From positions 1,116,001-1,180,000 of the forward strand of contig JBLWXV010000002.1 in the NCBI GenBank assembly GCA_048267245.1: a stretch of DNA of 64,000 nt. The letters are read 5' to 3'. This DNA is from JBLWXV01 sp048267245 (lineage in GTDB: Bacteria > Bdellovibrionota > Bacteriovoracia > Bacteriovoracales > Bacteriovoracaceae). Positions 1 through 8,892 of the stretch are shown one piece after another; position 1 is the stretch's first letter; the number at the start of each line of letters is the position of its first letter. The notes beneath the pieces were generated by a model. It saw nothing but the letters and a program-made list of their open reading frames with translations. It did no database searches and was not told the DNA's origin. The position numbers and the translations under genes were made by a program.

Positions 1-1036
1 CCTGCATCTCTTCATTGGAGCTGTCGCGAGAGAGATTTCTAAGGCCAGAAATAATTTTCGTAATGCGCGCGACAGTGCGGTCATTATCTTGGAGGACGCG
101 CTCAATTCTTTCAAAATCGGGATCTTCCTTCTTTAGTTGCTTGCGAATTAAATGTGAACTTGAATTGATAATAGTGAGTGGGTTATTTATCTCATGAGCG
201 ATCCCGGCCGCCATTTCTCCTAGAGAGGAGAGGGTTGCACTATTAGTGAGCTTTAATTGTTGTTCTTGAATTACCTTTGTTCTCTTTTCTACTTCACTTT
301 CAAGATTGAGGGTGTAGTTGAGTATGCGCTCAGACATTTGATTCATTGCCCAGGTGAGCTTCCCGATTTCGTCATCGGCAACAATGGGAACTGGTTCATA
401 GGACTTATTGCGACTCGAAAATCGTTTGACCTCATTTGTGAGGCGAATGAGTGGAGAGGTGAAGGTTGAGATGATCGAGATCACAAGTAGTGAGGCAAAG
501 GAAATTGAGATTAAATTTGTCCAGGCCATGTCAGCTAGGAGAGGGGCAATGAGTTCACGCTCCTTGCGCTCGATGCCCATGCCAATATAGAGATCTCCTA
601 GAAGGCCCGCGAGCACGGGAATTCGAACCAGAAATATTCTCTCATTATTAACTACTTCCTCTCTAAATTCTGGGTGTAGTTCATACTCATCTCCATTGTG
701 AGTCTTGATCAGGTCTTTGTAATATTGGGGGATTTCCGGTGAGAAGGTGTGGGCAAGAACTTTGTGGTTTTCATCGACTAGTAGGATAAAGCTCACACCG
801 TCCATACTCTTATACTCATCAATAATACCTTGAATTGTCGATGGATCGCGGTTCAAGATAATCTCTTGGATGTTGCTGGCCAGTGCTTCTCCAAAGACGA
901 GGGCCTTAGATTGAAATTCAGTTTTGATAGTACTCTTAACGACGTTCTCTGAAATGATATACGCACTCACACTAGAGAGCAGTAGGATGGCAATCACCGG
1001 GGTAATGAGCTTTAAGCGAATACTATTCCAAATCAT
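1..1036 (-). CDS. Sensor histidine kinase, 3' end cut by window edge
   Basis: I translated this by hand from the minus strand; the frame stays open to the left edge, so about 345 codons are visible and the C-terminus is missing. It starts with a short cytoplasmic tail and a membrane segment, continues with a periplasmic sensing region of about 150 residues, a second membrane segment and a HAMP-like linker. A HisKA dimerisation/phosphoacceptor region follows, with the H-box motif GIAHEINNP. The catalytic ATPase domain should lie beyond position 1. The ATG overlaps the TGA of the upstream binding-protein gene (ATGA), and AAGGAGGG serves as ribosome binding site. The coupling suggests that the solitary binding protein feeds a signal to this kinase. 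The ligand and partner regulator are unknown. Confidence 0.9.
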   Translation of the reverse strand, partial: MIWNSIRLKLITPVIAILLLSSVSAYIISENVVKSTIKTEFQSKALVFGEALASNIQEIILNRDPSTIQGIIDEYKSMDGVSFILLVDENHKVLAHTFSPEIPQYYKDLIKTHNGDEYELHPEFREEVVNNERIFLVRIPVLAGLLGDLYIGMGIERKERELIAPLLADMAWTNLISISFASLLVISIISTFTSPLIRLTNEVKRFSSRNKSYEPVPIVADDEIGKLTWAMNQMSERILNYTLNLESEVEKRTKVIQEQQLKLTNSATLSSLGEMAAGIAHEINNPLTIINSSSHLIRKQLKKEDPDFERIERVLQDNDRTVARITKIISGLRNLSRDSSNEEMQ

Positions 1037-2319
1037 GGGCCCTCCTTAATATGAGAGCGCGGATTTTGAAACAGAGTCCAATCTTTAATGATTTTGTAAC
1101 TCTTCTTTTCGCGGTCAATTTCTGTAAAGTAGATGTGATGAGAAAATTGATTTCCTCTTCCTAATGGACCCAATGGATAGTCAAGACCGATGTCAATTGA
1201 CTTGTGTTGTTTAACAAAATCTCTAAAACCATCGCGATTTAACTTTCCATGACTTACCTGTAAGTACTCTTTTAAGAGTGCGACCAGTAATTTGGCATTA
1301 ATAAATCCTTCTAGTGAGGTAAAGCCAAGTTCTGATCCTAGTGCTGGGTAGTGCTTGCTGCCAATGAGATATGGAGGGGGTAGGATAGGGGCGTATTTAC
1401 TCACGAGCCTTTGATACTCGGCCACAACAGGAATGGAGGTGTCGCTCCAGGGCGGGACAACTTGGGTGTTAATGAGACCATCTGTGAGGTTGATCTTATG
1501 CTCTTGTTCAAGCCCCTTTAAAATATCAAGCAATTGGTCGGCCCCGACAAAGGAGACGTTGGCTATGGGGACTTGCAGTCCTGCTAGTCTAGCGTCCCTA
1601 ATAAAGGCCGCACTTGCTTCGTATGAACTAATAGAGATAATGGCATCGACCTTGGCCTCGATTAAATCTTTAACCTGCTTTTTCATCGACTGAGTGTACT
1701 TGGCCCCTCTCTCATAAGAAGACTCGTGGGCCACTTGAAGATCATATTTGGTAAGGGCGCTCATCACTCCATGGGCGCCACTTCTTCCGTATGCATCACT
1801 CTGAATAAAGAGACCAATTCTCTTATGACCATTGGCGATTAATTTTTCAACTAGTCCGAGAGTTTCCTCTTCGTAGGAAGCGCGAATGTTGAAGACAAAT
1901 TCTTCGTAGGGGTAGTGGCGCTGCGGTCCGGCCCCGGTGTAGTTTGAAAAGAGAAAGACGCTCTCATCGCGGTAGAGCTTTTGAATCGCCGGGAGTGCTC
2001 GAACGATTGTAGGAGTTCCCACATAGCCAAATAGACAGAATACTTTATTTTTCTTAACTAATTCAATGGTATTTAAGAGAGTTTGATTTCCTTCGTAATA
2101 ATCATCCATCGCTTCGACTTCGATTTGATAGGGGCCTAGTAACTTTTGAGCATTGGCCTCTCGAAAGTATGCTTCGGCCCCCCGCCACAATTCAATTCCA
2201 AGTGATCTTGAGCTGCCACTAAAGGCGGCCGATTGTCCTAGGATAATCTTCTCCTGCGAGTGACCCTCTGTGCAAAGAAGCATGAGGCAGAAGATGAATG
2301 AAGTTAGGTGTGAGAGCAT
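1033..2319 (-). CDS. Periplasmic ABC-type substrate-binding protein (Leu/Ile/Val family)
   Basis: This 428-residue protein has a Sec signal peptide (about residues 1-21, ending near EGHS). A type I periplasmic-binding-protein fold of the branched-chain amino acid family (Peripla_BP_6) covers about residues 25-390, with the typical opening IILGQSAAFSG. No permease or ATPase gene is next to it. The next gene downstream, overlapping by 4 bases, is a membrane histidine kinase. The likely role is therefore ligand sensing in the periplasm rather than transport, although it could still serve a transporter encoded elsewhere. The ligand cannot be read from the sequence; amino acids, amides and urea are usual for the family. 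Confidence 0.88.
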   Translation of the reverse strand: MLSHLTSFIFCLMLLCTEGHSQEKIILGQSAAFSGSSRSLGIELWRGAEAYFREANAQKLLGPYQIEVEAMDDYYEGNQTLLNTIELVKKNKVFCLFGYVGTPTIVRALPAIQKLYRDESVFLFSNYTGAGPQRHYPYEEFVFNIRASYEEETLGLVEKLIANGHKRIGLFIQSDAYGRSGAHGVMSALTKYDLQVAHESSYERGAKYTQSMKKQVKDLIEAKVDAIISISSYEASAAFIRDARLAGLQVPIANVSFVGADQLLDILKGLEQEHKINLTDGLINTQVVPPWSDTSIPVVAEYQRLVSKYAPILPPPYLIGSKHYPALGSELGFTSLEGFINAKLLVALLKEYLQVSHGKLNRDGFRDFVKQHKSIDIGLDYPLGPLGRGNQFSHHIYFTEIDREKKSYKIIKDWTLFQNPRSHIKEGP

Positions 2320-2557
2320 GCAGCGTCCAGTTAACTTAGTAAAATGATCCTATAAGATCCCTTAACTTTTTTGATGACTGGCTTAGGATAACTGCTCTGG
2401 CTTGAGTGTCGGATTAATTTTTGTAAAGCTCTAAGGGCCCAATATTATTCTTAAATTGTGTAAGCTATTTGTAAGGCTTTTAGGGGGTGTTTTCGCCCCA
2501 TTACTAAGTGCCCACTTTTTTTGTGATTCAACATTAATGGTAGTGAGGAAGTGGTTT

Positions 2558-3172
2558 TCATTTGGCCTTGCGCTCGAAGTACTGCAAGTCGATAAAGAGC
2601 GCGCTCGCCAGGAGAGTGTGGTAGAGCGTCTCATGAATGTCTAAGTCTGAAGCACTTAGTGTGAGCTTAAATGAGTCGGCATCAAGGAAGAACTCTTTGA
2701 GAATCCCTCCCCACTTCTTCTCAACCACCGCCACCTGGCGATCGCGCGGGTCGATAAAGCGAAAGGTCCACAATCGCCAAAGGGGAGAGTTGACTTGCAG
2801 GAGAACGCGACCGCGATCATCTTCCACATCAAAGCGTTTAGAGAGGATGGAAAATCTCTTTTGAAGTGCTCCCTGGAGTTTTCCTTCTTTGTTATAAACT
2901 TCTAACCTTTCAAAGTAGAAGCGAAAGGGGTGAAGGGCGGTGAGGGCGAGCTCTCCTGATTGAAGGTAGAAATGTAATTTAAATGAGCGCCAGTGACCAA
3001 GAATTTGTCTGGCAAAGAAGCCAAGCACTCCGCCACTCTCTTCGGCCGCATGGCCAATCACTTCGCGCCTAGAGTTTAGAAGCTCGAATTTATTTCTCGT
3101 CTCAAAGCCAAAGAGTTCGGCCATCTCCTTTCTCTGAATGAAGATGATTTCATTTAATCTCTCAAAGCTCAT
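2558..3172 (-). CDS. Phospholipid scramblase / LURP-one-like protein
   Basis: The protein has 204 residues and no signal peptide. Near the N-terminus NKFELLNS is followed by GHAAEESGG, the arrangement seen at the start of scramblase and LURP-one folds (a 12-stranded barrel around a C-terminal helix). Alternating short hydrophobic strands follow, and a hydrophobic helix near residues 185-200 would be the buried or membrane-inserted helix. Bacterial members exist but their function is poorly known; lipid scrambling should not be assumed. It stands alone between the binding-protein/kinase pair and the divergent aap operon. Family assignment is by motif reading only. Confidence 0.7.
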   Translation of the reverse strand: MSFERLNEIIFIQRKEMAELFGFETRNKFELLNSRREVIGHAAEESGGVLGFFARQILGHWRSFKLHFYLQSGELALTALHPFRFYFERLEVYNKEGKLQGALQKRFSILSKRFDVEDDRGRVLLQVNSPLWRLWTFRFIDPRDRQVAVVEKKWGGILKEFFLDADSFKLTLSASDLDIHETLYHTLLASALFIDLQYFERKAK

Positions 3173-3213
3173 CGCTTCCTCTTTGATATGAGTGAATATA
3201 ACTCAGCGCAAAC

Positions 3214-3242
3214 TTGAACGCGCCTCTATTAAATGATTAAAT
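3214..3242 (+). promoter_or_regulatory. Candidate sigma-70-like promoter of the aap operon
   Basis: TTGAAC (3214-3219) and TTAAAT (3237-3242) are separated by 17 bases and lie 32 bases before the aapJ start. Both hexamers are imperfect and no transcript data support them, so this is only a candidate. Confidence 0.3.
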
Positions 3243-3274
3243 AGATTGGTCTTAATATTTTCAAGGGGATTCTA

Positions 3275-4282
3275 ATGATGAAAATTGCTGCAATTGTTGG
3301 CATGCTCGGTGTCATCGCCAGTGTACAAGCGGGCGAGACGCTCAAGAACGTCAAAAAGAAGGGCTTTATCCAGTGTGGGGTTTCTACGGGACTTCCAGGA
3401 ATGTCCTATACTGACAGCAAGAATGAGTGGCGTGGACTCGATGTTGATATCTGTCGCGCGCTGGCAACGGCAGTCTTTGGAGACCCGAGCAAAGTTAAGT
3501 ACACTCCGCTTTCGGCCCAGCAGCGCTTCACTGCTCTTCAATCGGGAGAGATCGATGTGCTCAGTCGCAACACCACTTTCAATCTTGGAAGAGATACTTC
3601 GCAGGGGCTAAACTTTGGCCCCGTGGTCTTCTATGATGGTCAGGGCTTCTTGGTTCGCAAGAAAGATAATGTGAAGTCTCCTAAAGATCTCAATGGGGCG
3701 AGTATTTGTACTCAGCAGGGAACGACCACTGAGCTCAACCTGGCCGATTACTTTAATACTAATAAAATGAAATTAAAGCCGGTAGTCTACGAATCAAATG
3801 AGGAAGTAGTACAGGCTTTTATCAAAGGCCGCTGTGATGCCTACACCACTGATACGACTGGTCTCTTTGCTGAGTTTTCGCGCTTAAAAGACCCAGAGAA
3901 TTACATCATTTTGCCACAGGTAATCTCTAAGGAGCCCCTGGCCCCGGCCGTGCGCCACGGCGATGACGAGTGGTATGACATTCTCAACTGGACCGTCTAC
4001 GCCTTAATTGATGCCGAAGAAATGGGCATTAGTTCGAGCACTGTTGATCAAATGCTCAAGTCTGAGAACCCGAACGTTCGTAGATTCCTAGGCGTTTCTA
4101 AGGGCAACGGCAAGGCACTCGGCCTCGAAGAAGATTGGGCCTATAACATCATTAAGAAAGTTGGAAATTACGGAGAGATTTTTAATCGCCATCTTGGAAA
4201 AGACTCGAAGCTTGGAATGGAGCGCGGGCTCAACCAACTATGGAAGAATGGCGGCATTATGTACGCGCCACCAGTGAGATAA
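3275..4282 (+). CDS. aapJ: General L-amino-acid ABC transporter, periplasmic binding protein
   Basis: This 335-residue protein has a Sec signal peptide cut after about residue 19 (VQAG). An SBP_bac_3 (type II binding protein) domain follows, in the long AapJ form with the typical opening LKNVKKKGFIQCGVS and an extended C-terminal part ending in a YAPPVR-like tail. It captures L-amino acids in the periplasm for the AapQ/AapM/AapP membrane complex. The start follows AAGGGG; two ATG codons are adjacent, and 3275 is the first. It heads a tight operon with aapQ, aapM, aapP and a glycerophosphodiesterase gene. Length and gene order match the known aapJQMP locus. Confidence 0.95.
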   Translation: MMKIAAIVGMLGVIASVQAGETLKNVKKKGFIQCGVSTGLPGMSYTDSKNEWRGLDVDICRALATAVFGDPSKVKYTPLSAQQRFTALQSGEIDVLSRNTTFNLGRDTSQGLNFGPVVFYDGQGFLVRKKDNVKSPKDLNGASICTQQGTTTELNLADYFNTNKMKLKPVVYESNEEVVQAFIKGRCDAYTTDTTGLFAEFSRLKDPENYIILPQVISKEPLAPAVRHGDDEWYDILNWTVYALIDAEEMGISSSTVDQMLKSENPNVRRFLGVSKGNGKALGLEEDWAYNIIKKVGNYGEIFNRHLGKDSKLGMERGLNQLWKNGGIMYAPPVR

Positions 4283-4289
4283 TTAGCCC

Positions 4290-5456
4290 ATGCAAAAACA
4301 AAGCGTCAGTCCAGGGTGGGACCGAGAGAAGCTGAGGGGATACGCCTTTCAGTTTCTCACTTTTGCGGCCGTCTCCCTCTTTATTTACTATCTCTATTCC
4401 AATACTCAAGAAAACCTGGCCCAGCAAAATATTGCCTCTGGCTTTGGTTTTCTCTCCCAAGAGGCAGGCTTTGAAATCGCCGAGTCTCTCATTGATTACA
4501 ACTCCTACGACACTTACTTGAAGGCCTTAGTTGTTGGGCTACTGAGCACTCTCAAAGTTGCTCTAGTGGGAAATATCTTGGCCATCGCCTTAGGAATTTT
4601 TGTCGGCATTTGCTCTCGCTCAACTAATTGGTTGGTGGCAAAGATTTCTCGCACCTACATTGAAGTGATTAGAAATATCCCGCTCATTTTGCAGCTCTTT
4701 TTCTGGTACGCAATTTTTACTGATATCCTACCAAGTGTGCGCGAATCAACTCCATTCTTGCCTTATACTTTTTTAACCAACCGCGGTCTTTACTATCCCA
4801 AGTTTGATGAACACTTTATCTGGCCCTACGTTTGGGGAGCTCTCTTCATTTCCTTCATTGGGTGTTACTTCATTAGAAAAATGGCAATGAAGAAAATGGA
4901 GCGCGATGCTGTTGAAGTAAAAGTTCTGCGTTGGTGTGTGGCCCTCGTGGTCGCTCTTCCCGTTCTCACTTGGTTAGTGGGTGGGGCGCCTTTAAAGCTT
5001 ACACTTCCAGAGCTTGCAGGTTTTAATTTTAGTGGCGGTGGCGTACTTACTCCAGAGTTTGCTTCGCTCTTACTCGGTCTGGTTCTCTATACCGGGGCTT
5101 TTAATGCTGAGATCGTTCGCAGTGGAATTGAGAGTGTATCAAAAGGGCAGTGGGAAGCGGCAAAGGCCTTGGGTCTTAGTCAGGGACAAACGCTCAACCT
5201 CGTCATCTTGCCCCAGTCTCTAAGAGTGGTGATTCCACCCCTGACTTCGCAAATCTTAAATCTTACAAAGAATAGTTCGCTAGCAGTTGCAATTGGCTAC
5301 TCTGACTTTGTCGCTGTTGCCAATACGACGATGAATCAGACTGGTCAGGCCATCGAAGCGGTGGCGCTCATCATGCTCGTCTATCTCTTCTTTAGTTTAA
5401 CCACTAGTCTTTTTATGAACTGGTATAACAAGAAGGTGGCCCTTGTCGAAAGATAA
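4290..5456 (+). CDS. aapQ: General L-amino-acid ABC transporter permease AapQ
   Basis: This is a 388-residue inner membrane protein with several hydrophobic segments. The long loop between the early and late membrane segments is typical of AapQ rather than of shorter HisM-like permeases. The EAA loop that contacts the ATPase begins near residue 289 (EAAKALGL), followed by PQSLRVVIPP. Together with AapM it forms the transmembrane channel. The start lies 7 bases after aapJ. The last 14 bases overlap the beginning of aapM, indicating translational coupling. Confidence 0.94.
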   Translation: MQKQSVSPGWDREKLRGYAFQFLTFAAVSLFIYYLYSNTQENLAQQNIASGFGFLSQEAGFEIAESLIDYNSYDTYLKALVVGLLSTLKVALVGNILAIALGIFVGICSRSTNWLVAKISRTYIEVIRNIPLILQLFFWYAIFTDILPSVRESTPFLPYTFLTNRGLYYPKFDEHFIWPYVWGALFISFIGCYFIRKMAMKKMERDAVEVKVLRWCVALVVALPVLTWLVGGAPLKLTLPELAGFNFSGGGVLTPEFASLLLGLVLYTGAFNAEIVRSGIESVSKGQWEAAKALGLSQGQTLNLVILPQSLRVVIPPLTSQILNLTKNSSLAVAIGYSDFVAVANTTMNQTGQAIEAVALIMLVYLFFSLTTSLFMNWYNKKVALVER

Positions 5457-6564
5457 TCAATCTCCTAGGGCCTGGTGGGTGAGAACCAAGAACCCTGAAA
5501 ATCGCCGCAAGGTTTGGTATGAAGATCTACCAAAGTGGTTAAAGACAAACCTCTTTAACACGCCCTTAAATAGTGTCATTTCAATTTTCCTCTTGGCCGC
5601 ACTTGTGAAGGCCTTTGGCTCTTTCTTTAATTGGCTCTTAATTGACGCCGTTTGGGAGGGTAGTGCAAAGACTTGTCGCCTTGGCGAGGGAGCGTGCTTG
5701 GTCTTTCTATGGGAGAAGGCGCAATTTATTTTGATGGGTTTTTATCCCCTCGATGAGCAGTGGCGACCATGGCTCTTTGTGATTTCTCTGTGCGCGCTTG
5801 CCTTTTATTCAAGAAAGCCTGAGCGCTGGAGTTTGAAGTTGCTCTGGAGCTGGGTATCCCTGTTCATTATCTCGCTGCTCCTAATGAGAGGGGGCTTTCT
5901 TGGACTTGCCCTAGTGGAAGCAGAAAAGTGGGGCGGGCTTCCCCTCACTCTTATCTTGGCCAGTGTGGGAATGATCTTTGCCTATCCCATCGGAATTATC
6001 TTGGCCCTAGGACGACGCTCCGAGTGGCCATTGATAAAAGCTCTGTGCGTGAGCTATATCGAACTCATTCGCGGAGTGCCCTTGATTTCACTGCTCTTTA
6101 TGAGTTCAGTGATGTTTCCGCTCTTTTTGCCGGAAGGAATGATCATCAACAAATTACTGCGTGCTCAGATTGCCATCATCATGTTTGTCTCTGCCTATAT
6201 GGCCGAAGTGGTGAGAGGTGGACTCCAGGCAGTGCCTCGTGGGCAGTATGAAGCTGCTAAGAGTTTGGGACTCTCTAAATTTCAAAGCCTCAGACTTATC
6301 ATCCTTCCCCAGGCGTTAAAACTCGTCATTCCACCCACGGTGAATACGGCCATAGGGATGTTTAAAGATACCTCCCTTGTTATTATCATTGCGCTCTTTG
6401 ATTTAATGTATACAACCAAGGCCAGTATGAAGGACTCAGAGTGGTTGGGCTTTTCTCTTGAAGCCTATCTCTTTGCAGCGGTTGTCTACTTTGTCTTTTG
6501 CGCATTTATGTCTAGAACCAGTCGCAGGCTAGAGGCCATGCTAAAACCAGGAAATATGAGATGA
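5443..6564 (+). CDS. aapM: General L-amino-acid ABC transporter permease AapM
   Basis: This 373-residue inner membrane permease is the partner of AapQ. The EAA loop starts near residue 270 (EAAKSLGL) and is followed by PQALKLVIPP. The cytoplasmic N-terminus contains the WWVRTKN type of sequence common in AapM. The start codon is TTG, inside the 3' end of aapQ; AAGGTGG a few bases upstream supports it, and no in-frame ATG is available nearby. The gene ends in ATGA, overlapping aapP. Confidence 0.93.
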   Translation: MSKDNQSPRAWWVRTKNPENRRKVWYEDLPKWLKTNLFNTPLNSVISIFLLAALVKAFGSFFNWLLIDAVWEGSAKTCRLGEGACLVFLWEKAQFILMGFYPLDEQWRPWLFVISLCALAFYSRKPERWSLKLLWSWVSLFIISLLLMRGGFLGLALVEAEKWGGLPLTLILASVGMIFAYPIGIILALGRRSEWPLIKALCVSYIELIRGVPLISLLFMSSVMFPLFLPEGMIINKLLRAQIAIIMFVSAYMAEVVRGGLQAVPRGQYEAAKSLGLSKFQSLRLIILPQALKLVIPPTVNTAIGMFKDTSLVIIIALFDLMYTTKASMKDSEWLGFSLEAYLFAAVVYFVFCAFMSRTSRRLEAMLKPGNMR

Positions 6565-7304
6565 GTGAAACTGGATCCATTATCGAAATTAAAGATATGA
6601 ATAAGTGGTATGGCGACTTTCACGTTCTTAAAGATATTAATCTAGATGTTAAAAAGGGCGAGCGCATTGTTATCTGTGGCCCAAGTGGCTCTGGTAAATC
6701 GACTCTCGTTCGCTGTATCAATAGACTTGAAGAACATCAAAGTGGTGCTATTGTAGTTGACGGAACTCCGCTCACAAAGAGTCTTAAAAATATCGAGCAA
6801 GTTCGCGCTGAAGTGGGCATGGTGTTTCAGCACTTCAATCTCTTTCCCCATCTCTCAATTTTAGATAACCTCACGCTGGCCCCTATTTGGGTGCGCAAGA
6901 TGAAGCGCAGTGAAGCCGAAGAGCTTGCCATGAAGTATCTTCGCATTGTTCAAATTGAGGAGCAGGCCCACAAATTTCCTGGTCAGCTCTCAGGTGGTCA
7001 GCAGCAGCGCGTGGCCATTGCGAGATCCCTTTGTATGAAGCCAAATATCATGCTCTTTGATGAACCCACTTCTGCCCTCGATCCTGAGATGGTAAAAGAG
7101 GTACTCGATGTGATGATCACACTTGCAAAGGAAGGAATGACTATGCTCTGTGTGACTCACGAAATGGGATTTGCCAAAGAAGTTGCCGATCGCGTGATCT
7201 TTATGGATGCCGGACAGATTGTGGAGGAAGCCGCTCCTCACGAATTCTTTTCAAATCCAAAGCACGAGCGCTCCAAAGCTTTCCTGGCCCAGATTCTTCA
7301 CTAG
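6561..7304 (+). CDS. aapP: General L-amino-acid ABC transporter ATPase AapP
   Basis: This 247-residue cytoplasmic ATPase has a Walker A motif at 40-48 (GPSGSGKST), a Q-loop at FQHFNLFPH, the ABC signature LSGGQ at 143-147 and Walker B at about 164-169 (LFDEP). It belongs to the polar-amino-acid (GlnQ/AapP) group and powers uptake through AapQM. The ATG overlaps the aapM stop by 4 bases. The glycerophosphodiesterase gene follows after only 7 bases. Confidence 0.95.
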   Translation: MSETGSIIEIKDMNKWYGDFHVLKDINLDVKKGERIVICGPSGSGKSTLVRCINRLEEHQSGAIVVDGTPLTKSLKNIEQVRAEVGMVFQHFNLFPHLSILDNLTLAPIWVRKMKRSEAEELAMKYLRIVQIEEQAHKFPGQLSGGQQQRVAIARSLCMKPNIMLFDEPTSALDPEMVKEVLDVMITLAKEGMTMLCVTHEMGFAKEVADRVIFMDAGQIVEEAAPHEFFSNPKHERSKAFLAQILH

Positions 7305-7311
7305 AGGTCAT

Positions 7312-8367
7312 ATGAGTACGTTTCGCCTTTTTCTTATCATCTGTTTGGTTGCTTCTTGTGCGAAGGCGCGAGTGATACAAAACTTCACGCTCCGGCAATC
7401 AAAAGTCGTTATTGCCCATCGTGGTGCAAGTGGACAGTTGCCTGAGCACACTCGTGAATCCTTTGTCCTTGCCCATAGTTTTGATGCCAATTTTCTTGAA
7501 GCCGATGTGGTCAGTAGTAAGGACGGAATTCTCTTTGCCTTGCACGACCTCACTCTCGAGGCGACAACGAATGTGGCCAAGCTTTATCCTAAGCGCGTGC
7601 GCAAAGATGGGAAATTCTATGCAATCGACTTCACGGCCAGAGAACTTAAAGAGCTCGATGTCTTTGAGCGAGTGCACCCAGAAACCGAAACTCCCGTTTT
7701 TCCCCGTCGTTTTGACTCTAAGTTAAACGCCAAATTTAAAATGGCCACTGTGGAGGAACTCATTCATTTGGTCATAGGACTTAATAAGTCTCGAGCGAAG
7801 AGGAGTGGAGTCTATTTAGAACTCAAGCGCAGTCAATTTCACCGCGAGCATAAAATTGATCTCGTCGGTAAGCTGCATGAGCTTATCGTAGCTTCGCACA
7901 AGCTCGATAGTGATCTTCCCTTTATTGTTGAGTCCTTTAACCCTGACGATTTAAAATCACTTAAATATGACTACCGCGCCGAGTACCCTCTCGTTCAGCT
8001 CATCGGAGAAAATTCTTGGGCCGAAGCCTCGGTCGATTACACCGAGATGCTAAGTGAACAAGGTGTTGCCGCTGTGGCAAAATACGCTGATGGGATTGGC
8101 CCTTGGATTTATCAACTTTTGCGACCAGTCTCTGGCCAGGTTGTGGTTACGGATCTTGCGAAGTTTGCCCGCGACAATGGACTATTCATTCACAGTTATA
8201 CAGTGAGAAAGGACGCCCTCCCTCCCTTTGCCGAGAGCTATGATCAACTCTTAGAAATGCTCTATTTAGGAGTAAAGGTCGATGGGATTTTTGCAGATCA
8301 GCCCGATGAAGCAGTGAGCTTTCTCAATCGCTATAGTGCGAAGACTTCCACTATTAAGGGCAAATAA
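7312..8367 (+). CDS. Glycerophosphodiester phosphodiesterase, predicted lipoprotein
   Basis: From the ATG at 7312 the protein has 351 residues. The open frame extends further upstream, but that part lies inside aapP; 7312 follows AGAGG and gives a proper export signal. VASC at 13-16 is a plausible lipobox. The GDPD domain shows AHRGASGQLPEHT at 35-47, then E63 and D65 and the catalytic H78 (ALHD), all as in GlpQ. It should hydrolyse glycerophosphodiesters to glycerol-3-phosphate and an alcohol outside the cytoplasm. The position 7 bases after aapP suggests co-transcription with amino-acid uptake. Its end overlaps the convergent small gene by 14 bases. Confidence 0.9.
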   Translation: MSTFRLFLIICLVASCAKARVIQNFTLRQSKVVIAHRGASGQLPEHTRESFVLAHSFDANFLEADVVSSKDGILFALHDLTLEATTNVAKLYPKRVRKDGKFYAIDFTARELKELDVFERVHPETETPVFPRRFDSKLNAKFKMATVEELIHLVIGLNKSRAKRSGVYLELKRSQFHREHKIDLVGKLHELIVASHKLDSDLPFIVESFNPDDLKSLKYDYRAEYPLVQLIGENSWAEASVDYTEMLSEQGVAAVAKYADGIGPWIYQLLRPVSGQVVVTDLAKFARDNGLFIHSYTVRKDALPPFAESYDQLLEMLYLGVKVDGIFADQPDEAVSFLNRYSAKTSTIKGK

Positions 8368-8680
8368 GCGCGCAGTCGCTGGCCATGCCGTTACAGACTT
8401 TGCCGACGGGAATGCCGATGGGGTTTTTGTGTGAAGTCTTTAAGTGGCAATTCTGAGTTTTGATAGTTCTTGTGAGTGCCACACGTCCGACACCGTAATA
8501 GCAGCTAAATTCACCTTTAATATAGCTTGAACCAATGAAGCTCATTTCATGCGAGTCGCTTTTGACGGCCCATCCCTCTGGCGTCTTAAAGGAAGAGGCG
8601 AGGAATGTCGGGCACTCGATAGTTTGCGCGCTAAGGGTGAGTGATGTCATGAAGATGATGAGTGTACTTAAAATTTTCAT
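8354..8680 (-). CDS. Small secreted protein of unknown function
   Basis: This 108-residue protein has a Sec signal peptide (about 1-18, ending SLTLSA). The mature part has seven cysteines, which suggests disulfide bonds in the periplasm or outside the cell. I do not recognise a family. It is convergent with the glycerophosphodiesterase gene. A strong palindromic hairpin lies in its upstream region rather than after it. Confidence 0.7.
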   Translation of the reverse strand: MKILSTLIIFMTSLTLSAQTIECPTFLASSFKTPEGWAVKSDSHEMSFIGSSYIKGEFSCYYGVGRVALTRTIKTQNCHLKTSHKNPIGIPVGKVCNGMASDCALICP

Positions 8681-8704
8681 GACTCATCATAGCCACATAA
8701 AATA

Positions 8705-8732
8705 AAAAAGGCCCAACGAAGTGGGCCTTTTT
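8705..8732 (-). terminator. Rho-independent terminator of the small ORF to its right
   Basis: There is an 11-bp perfect stem (AAAAAGGCCCA with its complement) around a 6-base loop. Read on the minus strand it ends in a U-run, so it would stop transcripts coming from the 8758-8892 ORF or further right. The A-rich 5' flank also makes it workable on the plus strand. Confidence 0.75.
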
Positions 8733-8757
8733 AATATTTAATTTATTTGATCTTGGC

Positions 8758-8892
8758 CTAGCTGGCCTTGAGAGAATCTTCAGAGTCGCCGTCTTGAACT
8801 ACTGTCTCCGATTTTTCTGAGGCGCCATCGCAAAGCACCCAGCGCACTCCAACACACTTGCCACCTTTGAATTCCCACTTTAGTTCGAGCAC
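8758..8892 (-). CDS. Possible 44-residue small protein
   Basis: This is a short frame with a GTG start preceded by AGGGGAG at good spacing. The translation begins LELKWEFKGGKC and ends in an acidic tail (DGDSEDS). A clean terminator follows 25 bases after the stop, so the unit looks like a short independent transcript. A competing frame with an ATG at about 8918 gives a 46-residue Arg-rich product that looks less protein-like. It could also be a small RNA. No family is recognised. The rest of the 8681-9015 gap holds nothing else I can identify. Confidence 0.4.
   Translation of the reverse strand: MLELKWEFKGGKCVGVRWVLCDGASEKSETVVQDGDSEDSLKAS

Noticed and set aside
2461..2500. Hairpin GGGGTG/CGCCCC in the gap before the scramblase-like gene
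   Set aside because: It needs a G-T pair and has no T-run on either strand, so a terminator call is not supported.
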